From the NCBI RefSeq assembly GCF_000262345.1, contig NZ_AJTQ01000117.1:1-37621 (forward strand): 37,621 nt of DNA, written 5' to 3'. The notes beneath the pieces are model-generated. The model made no database searches. It was not told where the DNA came from and saw only the letters and a program-made list of their open reading frames with translations. Both the position numbers and the translations under genes were made by a program. Positions 1 through 7,252 of this stretch are shown here, one piece after another (within the stretch, counting starts at the first letter, position 1; each line of letters starts with the position of its first letter). This stretch comes from Streptomyces xiaopingdaonensis. GTDB taxonomy: Bacteria; Actinomycetota; Actinomycetes; Streptomycetales; Streptomycetaceae.

Positions 1-15
1 CCGTGCGCGGTTCGG

Positions 16-630
16 TCAGCCGATGCTGAAGTCGAAGTCGGTGACGTACCAGTCGCCCTTGATCTCGGAGACCTTCGTCTTGGCGTCGATCTGGTCGGCC
101 TTGATCCCGGTGGAGTTGGCCGCGATGGTCTCGTTCAGGGGCTTGCCGTTGACGGTGACCTTGTCGGCGGGGACCTCAGCCTCGCCGCCGGAGGCCGGGA
201 CCTTGTCGACCTCCACCTTCGGTTCCTTCGAGGCCGGCTTGGGCGAAAGGGCCTCCTGGAACTTCATGACACCCGACTTCAGCTTCTTCACGTCGGGCGA
301 GTCGCTGCTGCACGTCGACGGGCTGCCGACCTTCCCGGAGTCCGGCTCCGCCATCACCAGGCACGCCTCCTGCGGCTTGCCGTTGATCACCGCGGTGACC
401 CACGTGGCGACCGCCTCCTGGGGCGTGGACTGACGGACCTCGGAGGGCTGGGATGCCGAACCGTCGTCCTTGCCCTTGTCGGAGTCCTGCTCGGCGGTCG
501 GGCTGCTCGGCGCCGGCTTCCCGTCCGCGGGTTCGGGTTCGCTCGAGCACCCTGTGACGCCCAGGAGTGCCGCCGTCGCGGCGACACCGGCTATCCAGCC
601 GGCAGTGCTCTTCGTGCTGTTCTTTGTCAT
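16..630 (-). CDS. Secreted lipoprotein of unknown function
   Basis: A 204-residue protein with a lipoprotein signal peptide: charged start (MTKNSTKS), a hydrophobic stretch at about residues 11-24 and a lipobox VTGC with the lipidated cysteine at residue 28. A Ser/Pro/Asp/Lys-rich linker follows to about residue 65. The C-terminal part (about 70-204) begins with a segment reading QEAVATWVTAVINGK and contains two more cysteines, as in small NTF2-like or DUF4878-like extracellular domains of actinomycetes; that resemblance is only suggestive. The ATG at 630 is preferred over an in-frame GTG at 636 because GGAAGGG lies about 9 bases before it. The protein should be anchored on the outer face of the membrane. 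No substrate or partner can be named. The gene stands alone, with a 413-base gap upstream. Confidence 0.8.
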   Translation of the reverse strand: MTKNSTKSTAGWIAGVAATAALLGVTGCSSEPEPADGKPAPSSPTAEQDSDKGKDDGSASQPSEVRQSTPQEAVATWVTAVINGKPQEACLVMAEPDSGKVGSPSTCSSDSPDVKKLKSGVMKFQEALSPKPASKEPKVEVDKVPASGGEAEVPADKVTVNGKPLNETIAANSTGIKADQIDAKTKVSEIKGDWYVTDFDFSIG

Positions 631-1043
631 CCCCACTTACCCTTCCATACGGCGCCGACCTGCCTTGACGCCGCCCGACTCGTGCCGGTCGAGGCACCGG
701 AACGAACACGAGGACGAGGCAGACGACAACCGATCACCTCGATCGGTCGGTGGCGCCTCGGTGACGGTGCTTCGTCTCCGTGGACGGCCAACCGGGCCGG
801 ATCGGTTGCGGCTCGGCCGGGGACGATGCACATGAGGCGTCGACGAGTCCGAGACGGCAGCTGTGCCGGAGGGCGCAGTCGGCCGCGTCGTCGGCGGGCT
901 GCCGGGGACGGAAGCGCAGGGCGGCTCATCGGCTCGCACGCGGACGGTACTGCTGTCTTCCCGGGGCGTCCCTTCGGCGTCCGTCGCCCCGGCGTACGCT
1001 GACGCGCGCCGGCGTTGCCGCGTCCCAAGGGAGGTCGTGTCGG
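631..1043. other. Intergenic region without recognisable gene
   Basis: These 413 bases separate the divergent lipoprotein and MBL-hydrolase genes. Frames crossing it translate into arginine/proline-rich text without a domain. One inverted repeat is visible: ACCGATC (729-735), five-base loop, GATCGGT (741-747), about 100 bases upstream of the lipoprotein start. It could be an operator or simply a chance repeat. No convincing promoter hexamers were found by eye. Confidence 0.5.
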
Positions 1044-1790
1044 GTGGAGTTGACGGTGCTCGGCGGTTCCGGTGCGTGGCCGGTGGCCGGACAGGGATGC
1101 AGCGGCTACCTCGTCGAGCACGGCGGGTTCCGTCTGCTGCTCGACCCCGGCTACGGGGTGCTTCCGGAACTCCTGCGCCACACGCACCCGCACGCAGTCG
1201 ACGCCGTGTACGTCACCCACGGTCACCCCGACCACTGCGCGGACCTCAACCCGCTGCTGCGTGCCCGGGCGCTCACCGACCCGCCCGCGCCCCCGCTGCC
1301 GGTCCACGCGCCCGTCGGAGCCCTTGACGCCGTACTCGGCCTCGACCGCCCCGGGCTCCTCGAACCGGCGCTGGACCTGCGGGAGTTCGCGCCGGGCGAC
1401 ACCCTCCGCCCGGGCCCGCTCCTCGCCTCCACCTTCGACCTCCCCCACTCCCTCCCGAACGCCGGCGTCCGCCTCGAAGCCCCCGGCGGGGAGAGCTGTG
1501 CCTTCACCGGCGACACCGGGCCCAGCGAGCAACTGACCGCCCTCGCCCGCGGGGTGGACCTCCTCCTCTGCGAGGCGACCCACCTGCGCGAGGTACCGCC
1601 CGAGGACGCCGGGGAACTCCTGACCGCGTGTCACGCAGGCGGTCTCGCTCGCCGCTCGGGTGTCGGCCGCCTCCTCCTCACCCATCTCTGGCCGGGCACG
1701 GACGCGCGCGAGGCGGTGCGCCTGGCGCGCGAGAGCTACCGCGGACCGGTCGACGTCGCGGTGCCGGGGATGCGCGTACGCGCCGGGTGA
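1044..1790 (+). CDS. Metallo-beta-lactamase-fold hydrolase
   Basis: A 248-residue protein of the MBL superfamily, of the RNase Z-like or phosphodiesterase-like kind. Zinc ligands are visible: HGHPDH at residues 59-64 (H59, H61, D63, H64), H135 in FDLPHSLPN, D157 in AFTGDTG, and a late His in LLLTHLWPG. The N-terminus (VELTVLGGSG) fits the usual first strand of the fold. The GTG at 1044 is chosen because AAGGGAGG lies about 10 bases upstream and the fold begins at once; an ORF opening at 780 would add arginine-rich junk. The substrate is not known; the length (about 250) is typical of small cytoplasmic MBL hydrolases. It is followed by a formyltransferase-like gene about 107 bases downstream on the same strand, so they may be cotranscribed. 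Confidence 0.85.
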   Translation: MELTVLGGSGAWPVAGQGCSGYLVEHGGFRLLLDPGYGVLPELLRHTHPHAVDAVYVTHGHPDHCADLNPLLRARALTDPPAPPLPVHAPVGALDAVLGLDRPGLLEPALDLREFAPGDTLRPGPLLASTFDLPHSLPNAGVRLEAPGGESCAFTGDTGPSEQLTALARGVDLLLCEATHLREVPPEDAGELLTACHAGGLARRSGVGRLLLTHLWPGTDAREAVRLARESYRGPVDVAVPGMRVRAG

Positions 1791-1815
1791 GCCGTACCGT
1801 CAACCGAAGGCGTCA

Positions 1816-1855
1816 ACTCCCGCCCGTGCGAGGCGAATTTGCGCACTCAGGGAGT
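1816..1855 (+). other. Nested hairpin between the MBL hydrolase and formyltransferase genes
   Basis: An outer stem ACTCCC (1816-1821) / GGGAGT (1850-1855) encloses an inner stem GTGCG (1826-1830) / CGCAC (1842-1846) with an AT-richer loop (AATTTG). It lies 26 bases after the hydrolase stop and 43 bases before the next start. It could be a weak terminator, an mRNA processing or attenuation element, or a coincidence. No T-run follows. Confidence 0.35.
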
Positions 1856-1897
1856 ACGGGGCTTGTCGGCGCCCCGGCGCTCGTAGAACCTCGGGAC

Positions 1898-2818
1898 ATG
1901 AGGGAGACGGGACCTCGGCACGCCGACGCGGCGCCGACAGCGCAGGACGCGCACGCCGGCGCTCCGCTGCGGATCGTGCTTCTCTCGCACTCCGCCGAGG
2001 GCTTCGCGCGCGCCCACGCGGTGTGCACGGCGGCCGGCCACCGCCCCCTGGCACACGTCTACGCCCGCTCGCTGCGTCCCGCGGCGCCCGTCCGCGAGGG
2101 CGCCCCCGAGACGGCCGCCGACCTCACCGCCGCGATCCCGCCCGGCGTCGATCTGCTCCTCCCCGGCAGGGCCGGCAACCTCGCCGCGCCGCTCGCCGGC
2201 TACCGCCCCGACCTCGTCGTCTGCAACGGCTTCCCCTGGCGCCTCCCGCCGGCGCTGCTCGCGGTACCGACGCTCGGCACCCTCAACATCCACACCTCGC
2301 TGCTGCCCCGTTACCGCGGACCGATCCCCGTCCACTGGGCGATCCGCAACGGGGACCGAGAGACGGGCGTCACGGTGCACTGGATGGACGAAACCTTCGA
2401 CACGGGCCCCGTCCTCGTACAGCGCGGCGGCGTTCCCCTCCCCGACCGATTCGACCCCGACGGACTCCTCGGCGAACTCGACACGCTCGGCGCCGAGTTG
2501 CTCGCCGAGGCACTCCCGCTCGCGGCGGCGGGGGCGCCCGGTGAACCGCAGCCCGAGAAGGACGCCACCTACGCGGGCTGGATGGAGGACTCCTTCCACC
2601 GCGTCGACTGGAACCGTCCGGCGCACCAGGTCCATCATCAGGTACGCACCTTCCGCCTGGGCGTGCCCGGTGCGCGAGGTCCGTTGGGAGAGGTGTCGGG
2701 CCGCCGGCTCCGTCTCCTCGGCACCTCGCTGGAGCCGCAGCGCGGCGACGGACGGGCGCTGCGTGTGGAGTGCGGGGACGGGCCGTTGTGGATCACCGAG
2801 TACGAACCCGCGCCGTGA
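1898..2818 (+). CDS. Formyltransferase family protein, methionyl-tRNA formyltransferase-like
   Basis: About 306 residues. The N-terminal formyltransferase domain (about 24-215) carries the catalytic Asn-His-Asp triad of the family: N130 and H132 in LNIHTSLLPRYRG and D168 in ETFDTGPV, with the SLLP-x-x-RG loop that binds the 10-formyl-tetrahydrofolate region. A C-terminal segment (about 225-306, starting RVDWNRPA) resembles the C-terminal domain of Fmt. The family moves a formyl group from 10-formyl-THF to an amine. Because the gene is not next to def, it is more likely a paralogue acting on another amine (sugar amine, antibiotic precursor) than the housekeeping fmt; this is inference. The ATG at 1898 has no strong ribosome-binding site, so the exact start is uncertain. 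It converges on the STAND gene with 10 bases between stops. Confidence 0.75.
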   Translation: MRETGPRHADAAPTAQDAHAGAPLRIVLLSHSAEGFARAHAVCTAAGHRPLAHVYARSLRPAAPVREGAPETAADLTAAIPPGVDLLLPGRAGNLAAPLAGYRPDLVVCNGFPWRLPPALLAVPTLGTLNIHTSLLPRYRGPIPVHWAIRNGDRETGVTVHWMDETFDTGPVLVQRGGVPLPDRFDPDGLLGELDTLGAELLAEALPLAAAGAPGEPQPEKDATYAGWMEDSFHRVDWNRPAHQVHHQVRTFRLGVPGARGPLGEVSGRRLRLLGTSLEPQRGDGRALRVECGDGPLWITEYEPAP

Positions 2819-2828
2819 GCGGGCGTCG

Positions 2829-5261
2829 TCACCGCCACTCTTCGATACGCGCCGACTCCCTCGCCGCCCGCGCGTCGTCGAACGTCGCCAAGAGCCGGGA
2901 CGCTTCTGCGAAATGGGCCTCCGCCTCGTCCGGCGGCTGCCCGCCGCTGTCCGCGGCGCTCGGCCCCGCGCGCAGGGCCGCGGCCAACCCGGCGAGAGCC
3001 AGGGCGAGTTGCCAGCGGTCGCCGTTCGCACGGTGGACGTCGGCGGCCTGGCGGTGGAGGTCCGCGGCCTCCGTCGGGCGGCCCAGGGACCGCAGCAGCG
3101 ACCCCGTGGCGTGCCGGGCGCGGGCCTCGCGTGCCCGGTCGCCGAGGTCGCGGTGGAGCGCGGTCGACCGGTGGAGCGAAGCGAGCGCGCTCTCGGTGTC
3201 GCCGAGCGCGCGCTCGGCCGCGGCCTGGTCGAGCAGCCAGTACGCCTCCCACATACGGTTCTGCGAGCGCCGCGAGATGCCGACGGCCTCCCGCGCGGCG
3301 CCGAGCGCCTCGACCTCCCGCCCGCTCTCCCTGAACACCGCGCTGAGCAGCCGCAGCGTATTCCCCTCGCCCCCGCGGGCACTCCGGCGCCTGTGCTCCT
3401 CCAGCGTCCGGACGAGTGCGGGCTCCGCCCGGTGCAACTCCCCCTGTTCGTAGCGGACTTCGGCGAGGTTGCCACGGACCGTCGCCGCCCAGCCCGCGTC
3501 CCCCAGTTCCTCGAAGAGCGCTTCGGCTTCCGCGAACCAGTCCGCCGCCTCGCGCAGGGAGCGGGAGCGCAACCGGGTCAGCCCCAGGTCGTTGAGGGAG
3601 AGCGCCACGTTGCTGCGTTCACCGAGCGTGCGCCGCAGCCGCAGGGCGGCCGTGTGGTGCTCGGCCGCCTCTTCCAGGCGGTGCGCCTGGGTGTGCGCCA
3701 TGCCGAGGCTCTCCAGCAGCTCGGCCTCCGCCTTGCGGTCGCCCTCGCGGCGGGCGGCCTCCAACCCGAGGCCGCTCAGGGTGAGCCATTCCTCGAACGG
3801 GTTGTGCAACATGTGGATGCTGCGCAGCACGAGGGGAAGTTGCCACGCGGTGCGGTCGTCGCCGGACGCCACCGCGGCCCGGACGGCGGCGAGCAGGTTG
3901 GCGCGCTCGCGTTGGTACCACTCGTGCGCCGCCGTGTGGCCGGCGAAGGAGGCCGGCGCGGTGCCGGGCACGGGCGCGGGGAGAGCGACGCGCGGCTCGT
4001 GCGGGTTGAGCACGGCCTGGGCCGCGTCGGCCGTGTGCAGGTACCAGGAGAGCGTCCTGTGCAGGGCTGCCGCACGTTCCGGTGGTGGCTCGTCCTGCCG
4101 GGCCCGGTCGGCGGCGTACGCGCGCAGCAGGTCGTGGAACTCGTAGCGGTCCGGGGCCCGCTGCTCGAGCAGGTGGGAGCCGACGAGGGTGTCCAGGAGC
4201 TGCTCGGCGCGGGAGCTCCCCACGCCGCCGACGGCGGCGGCCGCCGCCGTGCCGAACTCCGGCCCCGGGTGCGTCCCCAGCAGGCGGAAGAGACGCGCGG
4301 CCTCGGGCGGCAGGGCCCGGTAGGAACAGGCGAAGACGGTGCGCACGGCCTCTTCCTCCTCGTCTTCGCCGATGGTGAGTACCTCCCAGAGCGCGGACTC
4401 GTCCCTGAGATCCCTGACCAAGTGCTCGATACCCAGATGCGGCCGGGCCGCCGCGCGTTCCGCCGCTATGCGGAGCGCCAGCGGCAACCTGGCGCAGAGC
4501 CTGGCGAGTTCGGCGAGGCTCTCCGGCCGGTCCGTGCGCCGGTGTACCGACGTCACCGTCCGCAGCAGCGCCACGGCCTCGCCTTCCCTCAGCGTGTCGA
4601 GGGTGAGCCGGAAGGCTCCTTCGCGCACCGCGAGGCCCGAAAGCCGGCTGCGGCTCGTCACGAGGGCGAGGGAACTCGGCGTGCCGGGCAGCAGCGGGCG
4701 GATCTGTGCCGTCGAGGCGGCGTTGTCCAGGACGACGAGCACCTGCCTGTCCGCGAGCAGCGACCGGTAGAGCCCGGCAGCGGCCTCGGGGTCCGCGGGC
4801 ACGGCGCGGGAGGGGACGTCGAGGGCGGTGAGGAACCCGGCGAGCGCCTGGGCCGGCTGCACGGGCGCGCCGGGGTCGTAGCCGCGCAGGTTGACGTAGA
4901 GCTGGCCGTCGGGGAAGTGTCCGCTCGCCCGGTGCGCCCAGTGGAGCGCGAGCGAGGTCTTGCCGACGCCGGCGGTGCCGGCCAGGACGCAGACCGGTGC
5001 GGTCCCTGCGTTCGGGCGGAGCAATCCGTCGAGACGGTGGAGTTCGCTTCCCCGGTTGACGAACGGCCCCGTGCTCACCGGGAGTTGGCGCGGCCGCGGC
5101 GCCTCGGGCGGCTGCGGACGTGCGTGGAAGTGCACCCCGCCGCTGACGTCGCGCGCCTGTACCACCTCTGCCGCCGCACCGGAGAAGACGGCGCCCCGAG
5201 GCTGCTCGGCTTCGCCTCGATCCCCCGCGAGGGACGGCGACTCACGCTCTTCGCCGGCCAT
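2829..5261 (-). CDS. STAND-type NTPase with NB-ARC-like core and TPR repeats
   Basis: An 810-residue protein. Residues 33-46 form a short motif, VVQARDVSGGVHFH, which I recall from many actinomycete STAND proteins. The NTPase core follows: P-loop GTAGVGKTS (about 95-103), Walker B VLVVLDN (about 174-180), sensor TSRSRL (about 202-207) and a GxP-like LPLALRIA near 260, then a winged-helix-like region. Residues from about 480 to 790 are TPR repeats (for example ALSLNDLGLTRLRS, WAATVRGNLAEVRYEQGE). AfsR/SARP-type regulators share this core but have a DNA-binding domain in front, which is absent here; no enzymatic effector is visible either. STAND proteins act as signal-triggered switches that oligomerise. 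The ATG at 5261 overlaps the upstream DUF6879 gene by 20 bases, so translation is probably coupled. Target and trigger are unknown. Confidence 0.85.
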   Translation of the reverse strand: MAGEERESPSLAGDRGEAEQPRGAVFSGAAAEVVQARDVSGGVHFHARPQPPEAPRPRQLPVSTGPFVNRGSELHRLDGLLRPNAGTAPVCVLAGTAGVGKTSLALHWAHRASGHFPDGQLYVNLRGYDPGAPVQPAQALAGFLTALDVPSRAVPADPEAAAGLYRSLLADRQVLVVLDNAASTAQIRPLLPGTPSSLALVTSRSRLSGLAVREGAFRLTLDTLREGEAVALLRTVTSVHRRTDRPESLAELARLCARLPLALRIAAERAAARPHLGIEHLVRDLRDESALWEVLTIGEDEEEEAVRTVFACSYRALPPEAARLFRLLGTHPGPEFGTAAAAAVGGVGSSRAEQLLDTLVGSHLLEQRAPDRYEFHDLLRAYAADRARQDEPPPERAAALHRTLSWYLHTADAAQAVLNPHEPRVALPAPVPGTAPASFAGHTAAHEWYQRERANLLAAVRAAVASGDDRTAWQLPLVLRSIHMLHNPFEEWLTLSGLGLEAARREGDRKAEAELLESLGMAHTQAHRLEEAAEHHTAALRLRRTLGERSNVALSLNDLGLTRLRSRSLREAADWFAEAEALFEELGDAGWAATVRGNLAEVRYEQGELHRAEPALVRTLEEHRRRSARGGEGNTLRLLSAVFRESGREVEALGAAREAVGISRRSQNRMWEAYWLLDQAAAERALGDTESALASLHRSTALHRDLGDRAREARARHATGSLLRSLGRPTEAADLHRQAADVHRANGDRWQLALALAGLAAALRAGPSAADSGGQPPDEAEAHFAEASRLLATFDDARAARESARIEEWR

Positions 5262-5883
5262 CGGGTCCGACCGTCGGTGGGGGGAGAGGCGCCACGGATC
5301 GCTGGAAGTACCGGGCCACGTCCTCGCCTTCGTCGTAGAGCCGGCTCATCCGCTCCGCGGCCTGCGCGACGAGGGACGTGTCGGAGAACCGTGCGGCACC
5401 TGCGAGTCTCCCCGACGGGTCGTAGCGGATGCGGTAGAGAGTGTGGGCTCCGAGGGTCAGGAGTTCCTGGCCTTTCGCCTCCTCCGGGGCGAGCCTGCGT
5501 GCGGACTCGGATCGCGCGGTGGAAAGGACGCGAATCCGCTCGCCGTACTCGGCGCGCAACCTCAGCAGGTGGAGTTCCCACTGGAGGTACGGGGTGAGCG
5601 GCTCGTCGACGACGCGGACGCGGTAGAGGCCGATGTGCTCGCGCCGCGCCCTCGCGCCGAACTCCGCGAGGAAATCGCGCTCTTCTTCGAGAAGGGTCAG
5701 GGATTTCTCCCACGCGCCCCGTGCGAATGCGTCCCAGCTCGGGAAGCCCGGCTCGGTGAAGTGCTGCCCGCATTCGAGTTTCCAGGAGTCCTCGTGCGGG
5801 ATATTCCATTGGCGTGCACGGAAATCCTCCCGGTATTCGTCGAGGGGGAGTTCCGTTCCTGCTGCGTCGTCAAGATCGAGCAT
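5242..5883 (-). CDS. DUF6879 family protein
   Basis: A 213-residue protein matching the DUF6879 pattern of Streptomyces: an N-terminal region with EYREDFRARQW, then the family's most typical stretch RVRVVDEPLTPYLQWEL at about residues 88-104, followed by GERIRVLS, LYRIRYDPSGR and a C-terminal RLYDEGEDVARYF. The function is unknown; in Streptomyces these proteins commonly sit beside a helix-turn-helix regulator, taking the place held by DUF397 proteins in WhiJ-like loci (recalled family context). Here the partner is instead the STAND NTPase downstream. The gene overlaps the 91-residue gene by 14 bases and the STAND gene by 20 bases, so the three should be translated from one mRNA in fixed ratio. 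No signal peptide or membrane segment is present; it should be cytoplasmic. Confidence 0.8.
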   Translation of the reverse strand: MLDLDDAAGTELPLDEYREDFRARQWNIPHEDSWKLECGQHFTEPGFPSWDAFARGAWEKSLTLLEEERDFLAEFGARARREHIGLYRVRVVDEPLTPYLQWELHLLRLRAEYGERIRVLSTARSESARRLAPEEAKGQELLTLGAHTLYRIRYDPSGRLAGAARFSDTSLVAQAAERMSRLYDEGEDVARYFQRSVAPLPPPTVGPDGRRRA

Positions 5884-6145
5884 CGGGAATGTCCGGTTTC
5901 GCGGAGCTGAGGGTGGCGGCCGGCAGGACGACGAGTCGTTCGTCCGCCGCGAGGACGACGTCCGCCGGCAGCCGGTGTGTGTACGCGTGCGTCATGTCGC
6001 GGCCGATGACGGCGATGTCGCCGTTGTCCAACTGCCAGATGTCGGGGCATCCGTCGCGTCCGCCGGTTATCCCCAGTTCCGCCGGTGATCGTCCCAGGCG
6101 GCGGTGGAACTCGGCCGATGCGTTCGCTTCCCAGGCGCGTTTCAC
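5870..6145 (-). CDS. Small conserved protein, first gene of the DUF6879/STAND operon
   Basis: A 91-residue protein beginning at GTG (6145). It reads MKRAWEANASAEFHRRLGRS and then has a compact conserved-looking core, CPDIWQLDNGDIAVIGRDMT, followed by LPADVVLAADERLVVLP and a C-terminal KPDIPD. I recall this core (PDI..L..GD.AVIG.D.T) from small proteins encoded immediately before DUF6879 genes in Streptomyces; no function is known. A purine-rich stretch (GGGGG at 6156-6160) lies about 10 bases before the GTG. The stop codon lies inside the DUF6879 gene. It may be the antidote, sensor or adaptor of the three-gene unit, but the sequence itself does not show which. Confidence 0.75.
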   Translation of the reverse strand: MKRAWEANASAEFHRRLGRSPAELGITGGRDGCPDIWQLDNGDIAVIGRDMTHAYTHRLPADVVLAADERLVVLPAATLSSAKPDIPDARS

Positions 6146-6165
6146 AGGCGTTCGACCCCCTTGCG

Positions 6166-6178
6166 CCGACGACGTCGG
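6166..6178. promoter_or_regulatory. Inverted repeat upstream of the three-gene operon
   Basis: CCGACG (6166-6171), one central base, CGTCGG (6173-6178): a perfect 6+1+6 inverted repeat 21-33 bases before the GTG of the 91-residue protein. Placed within the leader between the candidate promoter and the first gene, it could be an operator for an autoregulator or a structured mRNA element. On the plus strand it is followed by TTTT, so a terminator for antisense transcription is another reading. Confidence 0.35.
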
Positions 6179-6373
6179 TTTTCGGCTGCGCCGGGTCCGT
6201 CGTGCGCGCTGTCCGTGCGGCGCAGGAAAGTGCGGAGAACGGGGCGCTGCCTGACATTCGGACGCGCTCCACGGTCTTCGCCTGTGCAGGCTTTCAGTCG
6301 GAGGGGAAGGCTGGGGGAGGAGTGCAACCGCATGCGCCGCGACGGCGGTTGGACTCCGCGCCCGCGATTGTCA

Positions 6374-6402
6374 ACTATAGGAGGCGGAGCAGGGAAGGGC
6401 AA
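6374..6402 (-). promoter_or_regulatory. Candidate promoter of the 91-residue / DUF6879 / STAND operon
   Basis: On the minus strand a -35-like TTGCCC (6402-6397) is followed after 17 bases by TATAGT (6379-6374), close to the consensus of the main vegetative sigma factor. It sits in an AT-rich patch that stands out in this sequence. Transcription from about 6367 would give a leader of roughly 220 bases before the GTG at 6145. It lies just beyond the end of btuD, so it would give the operon a promoter independent of the B12 riboswitch. Confidence 0.45.
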
Positions 6403-6436
6403 CGCCCGCCGAGTCGCTTTCCGGGGACGGCATATC

Positions 6437-7252
6437 TCATCGGGATATCGCTTTTCTTGTGCAGCCGGCATCCGTGGTGCCGCTGCCCTCGGCCCGCAGG
6501 AATCTGATCGCCGGGCGTCCGTCGGGTCCCTCGGGCGTGACCGAGGCGCGAACTCGGTAGACGTCGCGCACCAGTTCCTCGGTGAGGACCTCGGACGGGG
6601 TGCCGGCGGCGGCGACCAGGCCCTCGCGGAGGACGAGCAGGCGGTCGCAGTACATCGCTGCGAGGTTGAGATCGTGCAGGGCCACGACCGAAGTGACGGG
6701 CGTGTTGACGATGAGAGTGAGCAGCTCCAACTGGTGCTTGATGTCGAGGTGGTTGGTGGGCTCGTCGAGGAGGAGCTCGGTGGGCTGCTGCGCCAGCGCG
6801 CGGGCGATCTGCACCCGTTGGCGCTCACCCCCGGAGAGGGTGTGCCACGACTGGTGCAGATGCGGTTCCAGCCGGGTGTGTGCGACGGCTGCGCGTACGG
6901 CTGCGTCGTCCTCGGGGCGCGGGGACGACCAGGCGCCGCGGTGCGGTATGCGGCCGAGCCTGATGACGTCGAGGACGTCGAGGTCGACCGAGGTGTCGGC
7001 GTGCTGCTCCACGACGGCGACCCGGCGGGCCACCGACTTCCGCCGCAGCGCGGCGAGTTCGACGCCGTCGAGGGTGACGACCCCCGAGGAGGCGGGACGG
7101 ATGCCCGCGAGGAGGCGGAGCAGGCTCGACTTGCCCGAGCCGTTCGGGCCGAGGAGCCCGATCGTCTCGCCGGGCTCGGGGCTGAGGCTCACGCCCTGCA
7201 CGAGAAGGCGGCCGCCGACCTCCCAGGAGACGTCTTCTGCGCGGAGGCTCAT
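6437..7252 (-). CDS. btuD: ABC transporter ATPase, vitamin B12 (BtuD-type)
   Basis: A 271-residue ATPase of the FecE/BtuD family. Visible motifs: Walker A GPNGSGKS (35-42), Q-loop near VVEQHAD, signature LSGGERQR (139-146), Walker B LLLDEPTNHLD (160-170) and switch histidine in VVALHDLN. It powers import through the permease encoded just upstream. The ATG at 7252 overlaps the permease stop by four bases (ATGA), which fixes the start; the longer open frame to 8263 is a shadow of the permease. A C-terminal extension after residue 240 (VRDVYRVRASVTP) is usual for the family. The cobalamin riboswitch before the first gene of this operon is what makes B12 rather than a siderophore the likely cargo. 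Confidence 0.92.
   Translation of the reverse strand: MSLRAEDVSWEVGGRLLVQGVSLSPEPGETIGLLGPNGSGKSSLLRLLAGIRPASSGVVTLDGVELAALRRKSVARRVAVVEQHADTSVDLDVLDVIRLGRIPHRGAWSSPRPEDDAAVRAAVAHTRLEPHLHQSWHTLSGGERQRVQIARALAQQPTELLLDEPTNHLDIKHQLELLTLIVNTPVTSVVALHDLNLAAMYCDRLLVLREGLVAAAGTPSEVLTEELVRDVYRVRASVTPEGPDGRPAIRFLRAEGSGTTDAGCTRKAISR

Noticed and set aside
2541..5597. Plus-strand open frame of about 1018 codons
   Set aside because: It lies antisense to the STAND and DUF6879 genes and translates into Arg/Pro/Gly-rich text without any domain; a usual effect of GC-rich codon bias.
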